33,700 nucleotides of DNA from Chryseobacterium sp. SSA4.19 (GCF_022601875.1 NZ_JAKVIP010000033.1:1-33700), one strand, 5' to 3'. Shown: positions 25,185-32,587, numbered from the stretch's first letter. Notes: generated by a model from the sequence alone, not told the origin. Made by a program: numbers and translations.

Positions 25185-25823
25185 ATGGACAATCCGATTT
25201 TAGAAGAATTAAGAAAAGCAGCGATTAATTTTAAGATAGAACCTGCAGGCACTGCCGGAAACGCTGCTTCAGTAAGTGATGTGATCAGGGTGTTTTCAGG
25301 GATTCAGGAATCATTCAGAAATTTTATAAAAATCGAGATAAAAAAATCGGCTGAATTTAAAAATGAAATAGGAAGCAATAAAAATCTCATCAATCAGGTA
25401 ATCGCTGAAATGGACCTTTTAATCGTTGATGCCAAATTCAGTTACCAGTCATCTGTTGTACCGGACATAGCACAAAACTTAAGCCTATTTAAAAATAACA
25501 CCTTATCGTGGAAGTCCCGGAAATTTAAAGAGTACAAAGACAGGATTATTTATTCTGACATTAATGACATCAACAATCTTTATTCACTCAGTAAAAAATA
25601 CACTATTAAAGAAAGAGAACTTATATTTACGCCTTTGTTTAATGCTTCCGGAAACGGAAAAGATTATAAAGTAAGAGTTTGGGAGCAGGACCGGGAAAAA
25701 ATAAATCTTATCAAACCTAAAAAGCTGTATGAGACTTATTTTAAATCCAATAAAACAAAACCTGTACATAAAGCCGAAAGGATCTCAGAGGTTGTACAAA
25801 AGCCCGTTAAGGAAAAAGAATAA
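25185..25823 (+). CDS. Uncharacterised 212-residue protein
   Basis: I do not recognise this family. The ATG at 25185 is chosen over an in-frame TTG at 25173, because the TTG falls inside the TATATTTG promoter box. The protein is soluble-looking, with no signal peptide or membrane helix. Residues 1-80 read as mostly helical (LEELRKAAINF, VIRVFSGIQESFRNFIKIEIKKS, INQVIAEMDLLIVDA). The middle is rich in Lys, Tyr and Asn, and the C-terminal 40 residues are strongly basic (KINLIKPKKLYETYFKSNKTKPVHKAER...KPVKEKE). The basic tail could bind nucleic acid, but that is a guess from composition. Single gene; long palindromes follow it before the convergent cassette. Confidence 0.65.
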   Translation: MDNPILEELRKAAINFKIEPAGTAGNAASVSDVIRVFSGIQESFRNFIKIEIKKSAEFKNEIGSNKNLINQVIAEMDLLIVDAKFSYQSSVVPDIAQNLSLFKNNTLSWKSRKFKEYKDRIIYSDINDINNLYSLSKKYTIKERELIFTPLFNASGNGKDYKVRVWEQDREKINLIKPKKLYETYFKSNKTKPVHKAERISEVVQKPVKEKE

Positions 25824-25835
25824 GATTATTTATTC

Positions 25836-25855
25836 ATTCTTATTTAAATAAGAAT
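25836..25855. repeat. Perfect 20-bp palindrome
   Basis: ATTCTTATTT followed directly by its reverse complement AAATAAGAAT, with no loop. It lies 13 bases after the stop of the 212-residue gene. Confidence 0.6.
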
Positions 25856-25875
25856 AAACTACCTGTTAATTGTTT

Positions 25876-25915
25876 ATACATATATCGCCGGACTTTTGCC
25901 CGGCGATATATGTAT
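25876..25915. terminator. 16-bp perfect hairpin between convergent genes
   Basis: Arms 25876-25891 and 25900-25915 pair perfectly with an 8-base loop. The core (CGCCGG/CCGGCG) is GC-rich in an AT-rich setting. No U-run on either side; probably a structure-only bidirectional terminator between the convergent genes. Confidence 0.6.
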
Positions 25916-25920
25916 TAAAG

Positions 25921-25942
25921 TATTATTCTTTTATTATTCTTT
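25921..25942. repeat. Tandem duplication of an 11-bp unit
   Basis: TATTATTCTTT occurs twice head to tail, directly next to the stop of the minus-strand gene at 25946. Confidence 0.7.
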
Positions 25943-25945
25943 AAT

Positions 25946-26344
25946 TTATTTCTTTTTAAACATGATTTCATCAAGTTTATTCTGGTTAAGGTGAATTTGC
26001 TGAAATTCTACGGACATGTCCTCATAGATAAGTTTCCAGTTCTGGATTTTGGTCAGCTTCTTAAAGCTTTCTAAAGAACGTATAAAAATGTTCTCAATCA
26101 TCACTTTTACATAGGAATTTCCATTTCTGTAAATCCAGTCCATCAGTTTAATGTGATGTCCTATGATGTTTAATTTCGCTTCATGTAAAAGTTGTTTCAG
26201 GTAATTGATGGTGGCCTGCATTATGCCTGCAAAATTATCCTGTACGGACAATTGATCAATTTCATTGCGGATCGGCGGATAGAAAAATTTTAAATACTCA
26301 ACAGCTATTGTTTGATTAATAGTTTGCATCGGTGCATTCATCAT
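25946..26344 (-). CDS. Uncharacterised 132-residue protein, paralogue of the gene at 26565
   Basis: Small all-helical, soluble-looking protein without a named function that I can defend. It is paralogous to the 118-residue protein two genes upstream. The shared core here is IKLMDWIYRNGNSYVKVMIENIFIRSLESF, set against CLKKMNEIYRKGDTRMRNAIENSFIYSLDN there, giving the pattern IYR-x-G....IEN-x-FI-x-SL, and both end in an FQQ/LQKVY-type helix. I believe this is a DUF-type family seen in Flavobacteria, often in several copies. It is the last gene of a three-gene minus-strand cassette, 46 bases after a 43-codon membrane micro-ORF. Two adjacent ATG codons open the gene; the first is used. Confidence 0.75.
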   Translation of the reverse strand: MMNAPMQTINQTIAVEYLKFFYPPIRNEIDQLSVQDNFAGIMQATINYLKQLLHEAKLNIIGHHIKLMDWIYRNGNSYVKVMIENIFIRSLESFKKLTKIQNWKLIYEDMSVEFQQIHLNQNKLDEIMFKKK

Positions 26345-26390
26345 GTAATATTTTTCAGATGTCTCTTAATATATCCAAAACTATACCAAT

Positions 26391-26522
26391 TCATAAGCAT
26401 GCAGCAAAAATAAATACTCCGGCTATAACAGCGATATGGGCTGCCCATATCTTAATCTGCGCTGTGGAATTCGACTCTTCCCACTGTTTCCAGTCATATT
26501 CCCTTCTGATTTTTTTTCTCAT
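26391..26522 (-). CDS. 43-residue tail-anchored micro-protein
   Basis: Short ORF read from the minus strand: a charged N-terminal half MRKKIRREYDWKQWEES, then polar NSTAQ, and a hydrophobic C-terminal helix IKIWAAHIAVIAGVFIFAACL that runs to the last residue. This is a C-tail-anchored or single-pass layout with a basic, Trp-rich cytoplasmic head. It fits neatly between the two paralogous genes (gaps of 42 and 46 bases, same strand), which supports it as a real member of that operon. I recognise no family. The opposite strand has a longer open frame here, but it lacks any sign of coding. Confidence 0.65.
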   Translation of the reverse strand: MRKKIRREYDWKQWEESNSTAQIKIWAAHIAVIAGVFIFAACL

Positions 26523-26564
26523 AATTTTTAATGATGTAATGAAACGGTTTAATAATGTAATGAA

Positions 26565-26921
26565 CTAAATGGTATGGCTGTAAATCTGCTTTGCGTAAAC
26601 TTTCTGTAATTCCTGCGAAAGATGACCGAAAATAAGAGTCCGGTATTCTTTGTTACAAAAAGCGGTACAGTTGTCCAGTGAATAAATAAAAGAATTTTCA
26701 ATAGCATTTCTCATTCTGGTATCGCCTTTTCTATAGATTTCATTCATTTTTTTAAGGCATCTGAATAAACGGGTTTTATCATTCTGCCGGATCATGTTCT
26801 TTATTTTATCTGTAAAGATTTCAATAACGGGATAACAATTCTGTGCTTTTACTTCTTTAAGTTCATCCGTAATCTCCGGGATGATCACTGTAATTTCCTG
26901 GGTCGCTTGTAAATAATTCAT
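26565..26921 (-). CDS. Uncharacterised 118-residue protein, first of a three-gene cassette
   Basis: Helical, soluble-looking protein, paralogous to the 132-residue protein at 25946. The shared signature is EIYRKGDTRMRNAIENSFIYSLDN followed by a second helix pair ending LSQELQKVYAKQ. A stretch of basic residues (DKIKNMIRQNDKTRLFRCLKKMN) precedes the signature. Function unknown; the pair plus a membrane micro-protein suggests a small membrane-associated complex, but that is inference. No TAnnTTTG box is visible directly upstream on the minus strand. Confidence 0.75.
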   Translation of the reverse strand: MNYLQATQEITVIIPEITDELKEVKAQNCYPVIEIFTDKIKNMIRQNDKTRLFRCLKKMNEIYRKGDTRMRNAIENSFIYSLDNCTAFCNKEYRTLIFGHLSQELQKVYAKQIYSHTI

Positions 26922-27169
26922 ATGACTAATGATTAGGTTATAAAATTATGATGTATGCACGAAAGCATGAGCAGTGTATCTATTCTGGCTACTGCTTACC
27001 TGCATCTCTGCTATATGTGCTGACAATCATAATGCCAAGTGGTAGGTGCTCTGTTATTTTTTTTTGTTTTAAATAACTATAAATCAAATAATTATAATTA
27101 TTTATTATTAAGCTGTATGAGAATCAGAGCAGTTCAAAATGATAAGATGCTTATCAGAATGAAATTCTA
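26922..27169. other. Gap of about 250 bases with AT-rich dyads
   Basis: Between the cassette and the nucleoid-protein gene lie a plus-strand T9 run (27057-27065) preceded by weak wobble-rich pairing, an 18-bp palindrome at 27086-27103 and two short hairpins at 27140-27156 and 27156-27168. No ORF is credible. Confidence 0.4.
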
Positions 27170-27198
27170 TTGATTGTGTGATTTAATTAATATCTTTG
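27170..27198 (+). promoter_or_regulatory. Promoter of the nucleoid-associated protein gene
   Basis: TTG (27170-27172), 18-base spacer, TATCTTTG (27191-27198), an exact match to TAnnTTTG that ends 22 bases before the ATG at 27220. Confidence 0.65.
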
Positions 27199-27219
27199 CA
27201 CTCCAAAATATTCAGGAGC

Positions 27220-28233
27220 ATGTTTTCAAAAATCATAGTACACAGAGTAGGAAATAAAATTAATGGAGAATCTTTGATACTTTCTCAGGAAGAGTTGCAA
27301 CTGGAAGAAGGGATGGCAGAGCTGCTTGAAAATTATTTTTTAGGTTCTTTCAAATCTGAAGAAACTTTCCATTTTTACAGTGATTCTTATCTGGTAAATA
27401 ATCCGGTGTACAGCTCCGTATCCGAGATTTTTGATGACAAAGCCAAATTCCTCTGGGAATCTGAAAATATCGCAAAACATCTTTTTGAAGCTGCTGAAAA
27501 TCCCAGGGTTCAGGGCGGAGAACTTTTCATTGCTTATTTTGAAGACGAAAGGGAAGGTACTGAAAGAGTAGATAAAATCGGGATTTTTAAAACAGAAAAA
27601 AGAGAATCTTTCCTGAAAATTTCTCCTCAGGAAGACAATTTCGATATAGAAAAAGATCAGGGAATCGGTTTGTCCAAGATCGATAAAGCTGCTTTGATTT
27701 ATAATAATGATAAAGAAACCGGATATGTGCTTTCTGTGGTTGATAACAATAAGAACGGAGACATGTATTATTGGTTTGAAGATTTTTTAAAGGTAAAACA
27801 GCGAGACGATGAATATTTCCATACCCAGGAGGCTTTGATGGTGTATAAAGATTACATCACCAAGCAATTGCCTCAGGAATTTGAGGTTTCCAAAGCAGAC
27901 CAGGCTGACTTCCTGAATAAATCAATTAATTTCTTCAAAGAAAAAGAAGAATTCAAGCTGGATGATTTTGCCAGCGAAGTTTTAGGGGACGAGCATGTAA
28001 TCGAAAGTTTTGTTAATTTCAAAACAGACTACGAACAGGATATGCAAATTAATATTGCGGAAGAGTTCCCGATCAGCGAAGCAGCAGTTAAAAAAACGCA
28101 GCGTCACTTTAAGAGCATTATTAAATTAGATAAGAATTTCCATATTTATATTCATGGAGACCGGCAGAAGCTGGCCCAGGGAGAAGATGAAAAAGGGAAA
28201 TATTATATGCTCTATTTTGAAAAAGAAGTTTAA
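27220..28233 (+). CDS. Nucleoid-associated protein (NdpA/YejK family)
   Basis: A 337-residue member of the NA37/NdpA nucleoid-associated family (YejK in E. coli), which binds double-stranded DNA and nucleoids. The start MFSKIIVHRVGNKINGESLILSQEEL is family-typical, followed by the LLENYFLGSFKSEETFHFY and GGELFIAYFEDE segments. I place the start at the ATG at 27220: an upstream TTG at 27196 falls inside the promoter box. The protein is acidic overall, with a Lys-rich C-terminal part (KKTQRHFKSIIKLDKNFHIYIHGDRQKL). Single gene with a strong promoter; 131 bases separate it from the phytochrome gene. Its cellular role in Bacteroidetes is not defined. Confidence 0.88.
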   Translation: MFSKIIVHRVGNKINGESLILSQEELQLEEGMAELLENYFLGSFKSEETFHFYSDSYLVNNPVYSSVSEIFDDKAKFLWESENIAKHLFEAAENPRVQGGELFIAYFEDEREGTERVDKIGIFKTEKRESFLKISPQEDNFDIEKDQGIGLSKIDKAALIYNNDKETGYVLSVVDNNKNGDMYYWFEDFLKVKQRDDEYFHTQEALMVYKDYITKQLPQEFEVSKADQADFLNKSINFFKEKEEFKLDDFASEVLGDEHVIESFVNFKTDYEQDMQINIAEEFPISEAAVKKTQRHFKSIIKLDKNFHIYIHGDRQKLAQGEDEKGKYYMLYFEKEV

Positions 28234-28320
28234 TAACAGTAATTTATAAGAGTAAGTAACTAATATTCATATATATAAAGCAGGTTTTTTTGTGGTATGT
28301 GTTTGCCGGTAAAAAATATC

Positions 28321-28347
28321 TTGTGTGTGAAAAAAATGTTATATTTG
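28321..28347 (+). promoter_or_regulatory. Promoter of the phytochrome-heme oxygenase operon
   Basis: TTG (28321-28323), 16-base spacer, TATATTTG (28340-28347), ending 18 bases before the ATG. An inverted repeat TTTGAT-TG-ATCAAA (28344-28357) overlaps the box and the expected start site and could be an operator. Confidence 0.55.
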
Positions 28348-28364
28348 ATTGATCAAAGTATTAT

Positions 28365-30563
28365 ATGAATTTTGTAGAGTGTCATGAAGAGCCCATCCAT
28401 ATTCCGGGCTACATACAAAGTTTTGGCTATCTGATTGGCATCGATGCAGAGTCTCATTCCATCACTTTTTTTAGTAAGAATATAGAGGATATATTTAATA
28501 TCGAAAGTACTGAACAGCTTTTCGACAGGAAGCTAACTGATTTTTCCGGTATTTTTAAAAGCATAACAGGATCTGATCTCTATAATTCGCTTCCCGATTT
28601 TACAAAAAGAGAAAACGAAACTTATTTCGACAAAATTTTTATTGACGGAAAGGAATACCACCTGTCTGCCTTCAGGAGTAAAGGCAATATTTTTCTTGAG
28701 CTTGAAAAGGTTTTGGTCAATCCGAACAAAAGGATTTCCAATAAATATGATAATTTCTACATCATTGATGATGAACAGGAAATCTGGAACCAGCTTCTGA
28801 ATACTTTATCAAGAATCGTAAATTATGACCGGATGATGGTGTACAAATTTATGATGGACGGATCAGGAAAAGTTGTGGCGGAAAAAACCAATAACAATCT
28901 GGAAAGTTATCTCGGACTTCATTATCCCGAATCAGATATCCCGATTCAGGCCAGAGAACTTTACCTGAAAAAAAGAAAAAGGATTTTCAGCAACGTACAT
29001 ACGGAAACTGTTCCTATTTTAAGCAAATCAAAAGAAAATCTGGATCTTACTTACAGTGCTTCACGCGGCATGTCGCCAATTCATGGCCAGTATATTAAAA
29101 ATTCAGGGGCTTCATCCAGTTTCAGCGTCTCTATCATTATTGATGATCATCTTTGGGGATTGGTAACCTGCCAGAATTCCGAACCTAAGCATATCGATCT
29201 TGAAGACCGTGTACAGGCAGGAATTTTTACGGCTCTGGCTTCCAATGCCTATTCATCCTTCCGGTCAAAAAATGAATTGAATTACCGCCTGGAACTTAAT
29301 GAAAGAGCATTGAGATTAAAAGCTGAATTTCTAAAGAACAACAGTTTATTCGATTCGCTGACTGAAAATAAATCTGAAATTAAAAATTTCCTTGAAGCGG
29401 ACGGTCTGGCCGTTGTTGCCGAAGAGAAAATGGTTACTGAAGGAAGTACGCCTGATATGAAAACAATCCGGGCCATTATTCAGTGGGCACATGAGAATAC
29501 GGATGATGATATTTACCTGAGCAGAAACTTTCTGAAGAATCACGGCAAAGAGCTGGTCCTTGATGAAAAATCCGCAGGTGTTGTGATTTATTTTATTGAC
29601 AGAAGTAAAAATAATGTGCTGATCTGGTTCCGTAAAGAATTTGATGAGCATATCAACTGGGCCGGGAACCCGGAGAAGAAAATTGATGTTATTTATAAGG
29701 ATGGAGAAGAAATGAAGGTGGTTTCTCCAAGAACTTCTTTTCAGCTGTTTACCGAAAATATCAAAGGAATTTCAAGAAGATGGGATTCCAGAAATATCGT
29801 TGCCCTGCAGTCAATACGCGATCTTATCTTAGAAACATCACATAAAAATTATATTACAATCAAAAGGCTCAATGATGAGCTTAAAAAAGTAAATGAAGAA
29901 CTGGACAGTTTTTCCTATACGATTTCCCATGACCTGGGAACACCTTTAACGGTAATGAAACTCAACGCCCAGATGCTTTTGAAAACCCTTACCGATACTT
30001 CTGAAAAAAGCAGAAACAAGATCAATTCCATCATTGAGGAAATCGACAGCATGGCTGAAATGATGAATGATGTTTTACAGCTCAGCCGGGCAAAGCATAG
30101 TGAAATTCAGCTGGAAAGCCTGGAAACCCAGCGTATCATTGAGAAGATCTGTGAGAATGCTAAGATCACTTTCGGCAGTCCGCAAAGTGAGATCATTATC
30201 AAAGCATGTCCTAAAGTTCTTGCTGATAAAACCATGCTGCATCAGGCATTTTTAAATATCATTAATAATGCAATCAAATATTCTTCCCAACAGGAAAATC
30301 CTAAAATTGAGATTGAAGGAACAGAAGAAGGCGATAGCGTAACTTACAGGATTTCGGATAACGGAATCGGAATTCCTGAAGAGAATAAGCATAGGATGTT
30401 TAAGATTTTTAACCGTATGGATAATGCCAAAAAGTTCAAAGGAAACGGCGTCGGTCTTTCTATCGTTCACCGCATTATGAAAAGAATCGGAGGAGAAGTG
30501 AGCTATGAAAGCAGCAAAGAAGGAACTTGCTTTATTTTAGTATTTAAAAAGCCTTACCTTTGA
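28365..30563 (+). CDS. Bacteriophytochrome histidine kinase
   Basis: A 732-residue red/far-red light sensor kinase with PAS-GAF-PHY-HisKA-HATPase order. Cys6 in ECHEEPIHIPGYIQ is the biliverdin-attachment cysteine of bacteriophytochromes. The GAF domain has DRMMVYKF (Tyr160), PESDIP (Asp191, equal to the PASDIP Asp) and SPIHGQY (His240). The PHY tongue carries WAGNP and the PRTSF motif (455-459). The kinase part has His522 in SHDLGTPL (Arg to Gly against the common SHDLRxPL), the N box NIINNAIKYS, G1 DNGIGI (665-670) and G2 GNGVGL (693-698). The position of the D-ring-contacting His in LWGLxxCHH is Gln270 (LWGLVTCQN), which may shift its spectrum. No response regulator is adjacent. The heme oxygenase gene follows by 18 bases. 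Confidence 0.95.
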   Translation: MNFVECHEEPIHIPGYIQSFGYLIGIDAESHSITFFSKNIEDIFNIESTEQLFDRKLTDFSGIFKSITGSDLYNSLPDFTKRENETYFDKIFIDGKEYHLSAFRSKGNIFLELEKVLVNPNKRISNKYDNFYIIDDEQEIWNQLLNTLSRIVNYDRMMVYKFMMDGSGKVVAEKTNNNLESYLGLHYPESDIPIQARELYLKKRKRIFSNVHTETVPILSKSKENLDLTYSASRGMSPIHGQYIKNSGASSSFSVSIIIDDHLWGLVTCQNSEPKHIDLEDRVQAGIFTALASNAYSSFRSKNELNYRLELNERALRLKAEFLKNNSLFDSLTENKSEIKNFLEADGLAVVAEEKMVTEGSTPDMKTIRAIIQWAHENTDDDIYLSRNFLKNHGKELVLDEKSAGVVIYFIDRSKNNVLIWFRKEFDEHINWAGNPEKKIDVIYKDGEEMKVVSPRTSFQLFTENIKGISRRWDSRNIVALQSIRDLILETSHKNYITIKRLNDELKKVNEELDSFSYTISHDLGTPLTVMKLNAQMLLKTLTDTSEKSRNKINSIIEEIDSMAEMMNDVLQLSRAKHSEIQLESLETQRIIEKICENAKITFGSPQSEIIIKACPKVLADKTMLHQAFLNIINNAIKYSSQQENPKIEIEGTEEGDSVTYRISDNGIGIPEENKHRMFKIFNRMDNAKKFKGNGVGLSIVHRIMKRIGGEVSYESSKEGTCFILVFKKPYL

Positions 30564-30581
30564 GGAATATTGTAAATCTTT

Positions 30582-31136
30582 ATGACGGTAACTGAATATC
30601 TGAAACAGCATACGGCGGAATATCACGATGCTGCTGAACAACTTTTTAACTCAGCAAAAATTTTCAATAAAACATTTACGCTTGAAGATTATAAAAAGAT
30701 CATCAGCACAAATTATGTAATGCTTCTTCATGCCGAAGCTAATATCTTCAGCAGTCTCCATGACAATTTCTCCGAAAAGCTCCAGCTGAACGCCAGAAAA
30801 AAACTTGCGTTAATTGAAAAAGATATGGCAGACCTCGCCTTGAATAACCGGACGGCCTTCCATGCCCTTGAATTTGCCAATGAAAACGAAGCGCTGGGCG
30901 CCATGTATGTGATCGAAGGCTCCACTCTGGGTGGAAATGTTATTGCCAAACAGCTTTCTAAAACTGACGGGTTTGATAACATCACCTTTAATTTCTTCGG
31001 ATGCTATCATGAAAATACAGGGCCGATGTGGAAAGATTTCAAAGAAGTTCTGGATACCGAAGTGAGTGAAGAAAACTATAATGAAGTGCTGGCAGGTGCT
31101 AAAAAATTATATACATTTTTATTGAATGTCAATTAA
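30582..31136 (+). CDS. bphO: Biliverdin-producing heme oxygenase (BphO type)
   Basis: A 184-residue heme oxygenase that opens heme to biliverdin, CO and iron using an external reductant. The start LKQHTAEYHDAAEQLF gives the proximal ligand His15, and the distal-helix motif YVIEGSTLGGNVI (Gly113-Gly118) is intact. Length is usual for bacterial HemO/BphO. It follows the phytochrome gene by 18 bases with no terminator or promoter between, so the operon makes both the photosensor and its chromophore; the usual order is oxygenase first. An additional iron-scavenging role is possible but no heme-uptake gene is adjacent. Confidence 0.93.
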   Translation: MTVTEYLKQHTAEYHDAAEQLFNSAKIFNKTFTLEDYKKIISTNYVMLLHAEANIFSSLHDNFSEKLQLNARKKLALIEKDMADLALNNRTAFHALEFANENEALGAMYVIEGSTLGGNVIAKQLSKTDGFDNITFNFFGCYHENTGPMWKDFKEVLDTEVSEENYNEVLAGAKKLYTFLLNVN

Positions 31137-31300
31137 TCATTGAATTACATAGCATTTACCTGAAAACTTATAATATATTTAAAAGAGCATCATTCTGATC
31201 AAAATACTTCAAACATTTATCTGAAATTCAAATTATGTTGGTTGCGTTTATGTAGAATTCTATAGCTTACTTGAAATAAATATAAATAAGTCATAATTAA

Positions 31301-31334
31301 AATTCCTGAAAGATTGCCCAATTTTTCAGGAATT
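31301..31334. promoter_or_regulatory. 15-bp hairpin overlapping the mdh promoter
   Basis: Arms 31301-31315 and 31320-31334 pair with one G-T position and a 4-base loop (GCCC). It ends two bases before the -7 box of mdh and contains the TTG -33 element. No U-run follows. It could be an operator, or the end of the heme oxygenase transcript. Confidence 0.5.
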
Positions 31335-31344
31335 GTTAAATTTG
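31314..31344 (+). promoter_or_regulatory. mdh: Promoter of mdh
   Basis: TTG (31314-31316), 20-base spacer, TAAATTTG (31337-31344). The box ends 91 bases before the ATG, giving a longer leader than for other genes here. Confidence 0.5.
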
Positions 31345-31434
31345 GGCGTTTCCAATTTAAAATTAGAAAATAATTCAACATGGAACTGAGCGGTTCCGTG
31401 ATGACGCATTAATAAACAATAAAAAGTATACATT

Positions 31435-32361
31435 ATGAAAGTAACCGTAGTAGGTGCAGGCGCTGTAGGAGCAAGCTGTGCAGAATACATCGCTATGAAA
31501 AACTTCTGTTCGGAAGTGGTTTTGGTAGATATTAAAGAAGGTTTTGCAGAAGGGAAGGCCATGGATTTGATGCAGACTGCGTCATTGAACGGGTTTGATA
31601 CGAAAATTACCGGGACAACAGGAGATTACAGCAAAACTGCAGGTTCGCACGTAGCGGTGATCACTTCGGGCATCCCGAGAAAACCGGGAATGACCAGAGA
31701 GGAACTGATCGGCATCAATGCCGGAATTGTAAAAGAAGTAACAGAAAACCTGGTAAAACATTCTCCGGAAGTAATTATCATCGTAGTTTCTAATCCTATG
31801 GATACCATGGCTTATCTGGTACACAAAACTTCAGGCCTTCCTAAGCATAAAATCATCGGTATGGGTGGTGCTTTGGATTCTGCAAGATTCAAGTACAGAT
31901 TGGCTGAAGCATTAGAAGCTCCAATCTCCGATGTAGACGGGATGGTTATCGCTGCTCACAGTGATACCGGAATGCTTCCTCTGTTAAGCAAAGCTACAAG
32001 AAACGGTGTTCCTGTTACGGAGTTCCTTGATGACGAAAAACAGAAATACGTAATCGAAGAAACTAAAGTTGGAGGTGCTACTTTAACTAAACTATTAGGA
32101 ACTTCTGCCTGGTATGCTCCGGGAGCAGCAGTTTCCGTGATGGTTCAGGCTATCGCTTGCGACCAGAAGAAAATGATCCCTTGTTCTTTGATGCTCGAAG
32201 GTGAATACGGGCAAAATGATATCTGTCTCGGTGTTCCTGCCATCATCGGGAAAAACGGAGTAGAGCAGATTGTTAACATTACCCTTACGGCTGAAGAGCA
32301 ATTGAAATTTGCCGAAGCAGCACACGCAGTAAGAGAAGTGAATGGAGATTTGAAGTTTTAA
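31435..32361 (+). CDS. mdh: Malate dehydrogenase (LDH-like, NAD-dependent)
   Basis: A 308-residue malate dehydrogenase interconverting malate and oxaloacetate in the TCA cycle. The Rossmann loop VGAGAVGASCA (6-16) and Asp32 at the end of beta-2 indicate NAD. Arg82 and Arg88 in PRKPGMTR mark malate rather than lactate specificity, with Asn120 in VSNPMDT. The catalytic pair is Asp148 (GALDSARFK, Arg151) and His175 (IAAHSDTGMLP). It belongs to the short LDH-like MDH group common in Bacteroidetes. Single gene with a well-formed promoter that overlaps a hairpin, and a very strong terminator. Confidence 0.96.
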   Translation: MKVTVVGAGAVGASCAEYIAMKNFCSEVVLVDIKEGFAEGKAMDLMQTASLNGFDTKITGTTGDYSKTAGSHVAVITSGIPRKPGMTREELIGINAGIVKEVTENLVKHSPEVIIIVVSNPMDTMAYLVHKTSGLPKHKIIGMGGALDSARFKYRLAEALEAPISDVDGMVIAAHSDTGMLPLLSKATRNGVPVTEFLDDEKQKYVIEETKVGGATLTKLLGTSAWYAPGAAVSVMVQAIACDQKKMIPCSLMLEGEYGQNDICLGVPAIIGKNGVEQIVNITLTAEEQLKFAEAAHAVREVNGDLKF

Positions 32362-32384
32362 TATTTCAAACTTTATATAAATGG

Positions 32385-32417
32385 AATCCGCGCCCAAAGG
32401 GCGCGGATTTATTATAT
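32385..32417 (+). terminator. Rho-independent terminator of mdh
   Basis: Perfect 11-bp GC-rich stem (32385-32395 with 32399-32409) and a 3-base loop, followed by a U-rich tail. Confidence 0.88.
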
Positions 32418-32422
32418 AGTTC

Positions 32423-32443
32423 CAAAATTCTTCAAGAATTTTG
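32423..32443. repeat. Short inverted repeat after mdh
   Basis: CAAAATTC and GAATTTTG separated by TTCAA. It could act as a minor second terminator for either strand; there is no long U-run. Confidence 0.35.
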
Positions 32444-32476
32444 ATTTTCTTCGATGGACAACGATCTATAAAGTTT

Positions 32477-32587
32477 TCATTCCAATTTTTTGTAATTTTC
32501 ATAAAGTCTTTGCCAATAAATTTTTTCTGACTCAGTTTTTATCAATATAATATTCCGATATCCGAACGAAGTATTCTGTTTAATTAT
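32477..32587 (-). pseudogene. Possible C-terminal gene remnant after the RDD gene
   Basis: An open frame without start codon runs from the end of the RDD gene to a TGA at 32477. The segment TESEKIYWQRLYENYKKLE reads like the natural amphipathic C-terminus of a protein, and its W-x-R-x-Y recalls the WKRIYNK end of the RDD protein. It may be the tail left from a duplicated or deleted neighbour, or chance. Confidence 0.25.

Noticed and set aside
26332..26568. 78-codon plus-strand frame opposite the 43-residue micro-gene
   Set aside because: The minus-strand 43-codon frame fits operon spacing and has a cleaner head-plus-helix layout; the plus-strand frame overlaps both flanking genes antisense.
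27196..27219. TTG start for the nucleoid-associated protein
   Set aside because: The TTG is part of the TATCTTTG promoter box, so it would not be transcribed.
32095..32502. 135-codon minus-strand frame running from the mdh 3' end through its terminator
   Set aside because: It reads through the mdh terminator hairpin and is antisense to mdh coding sequence; no family features.
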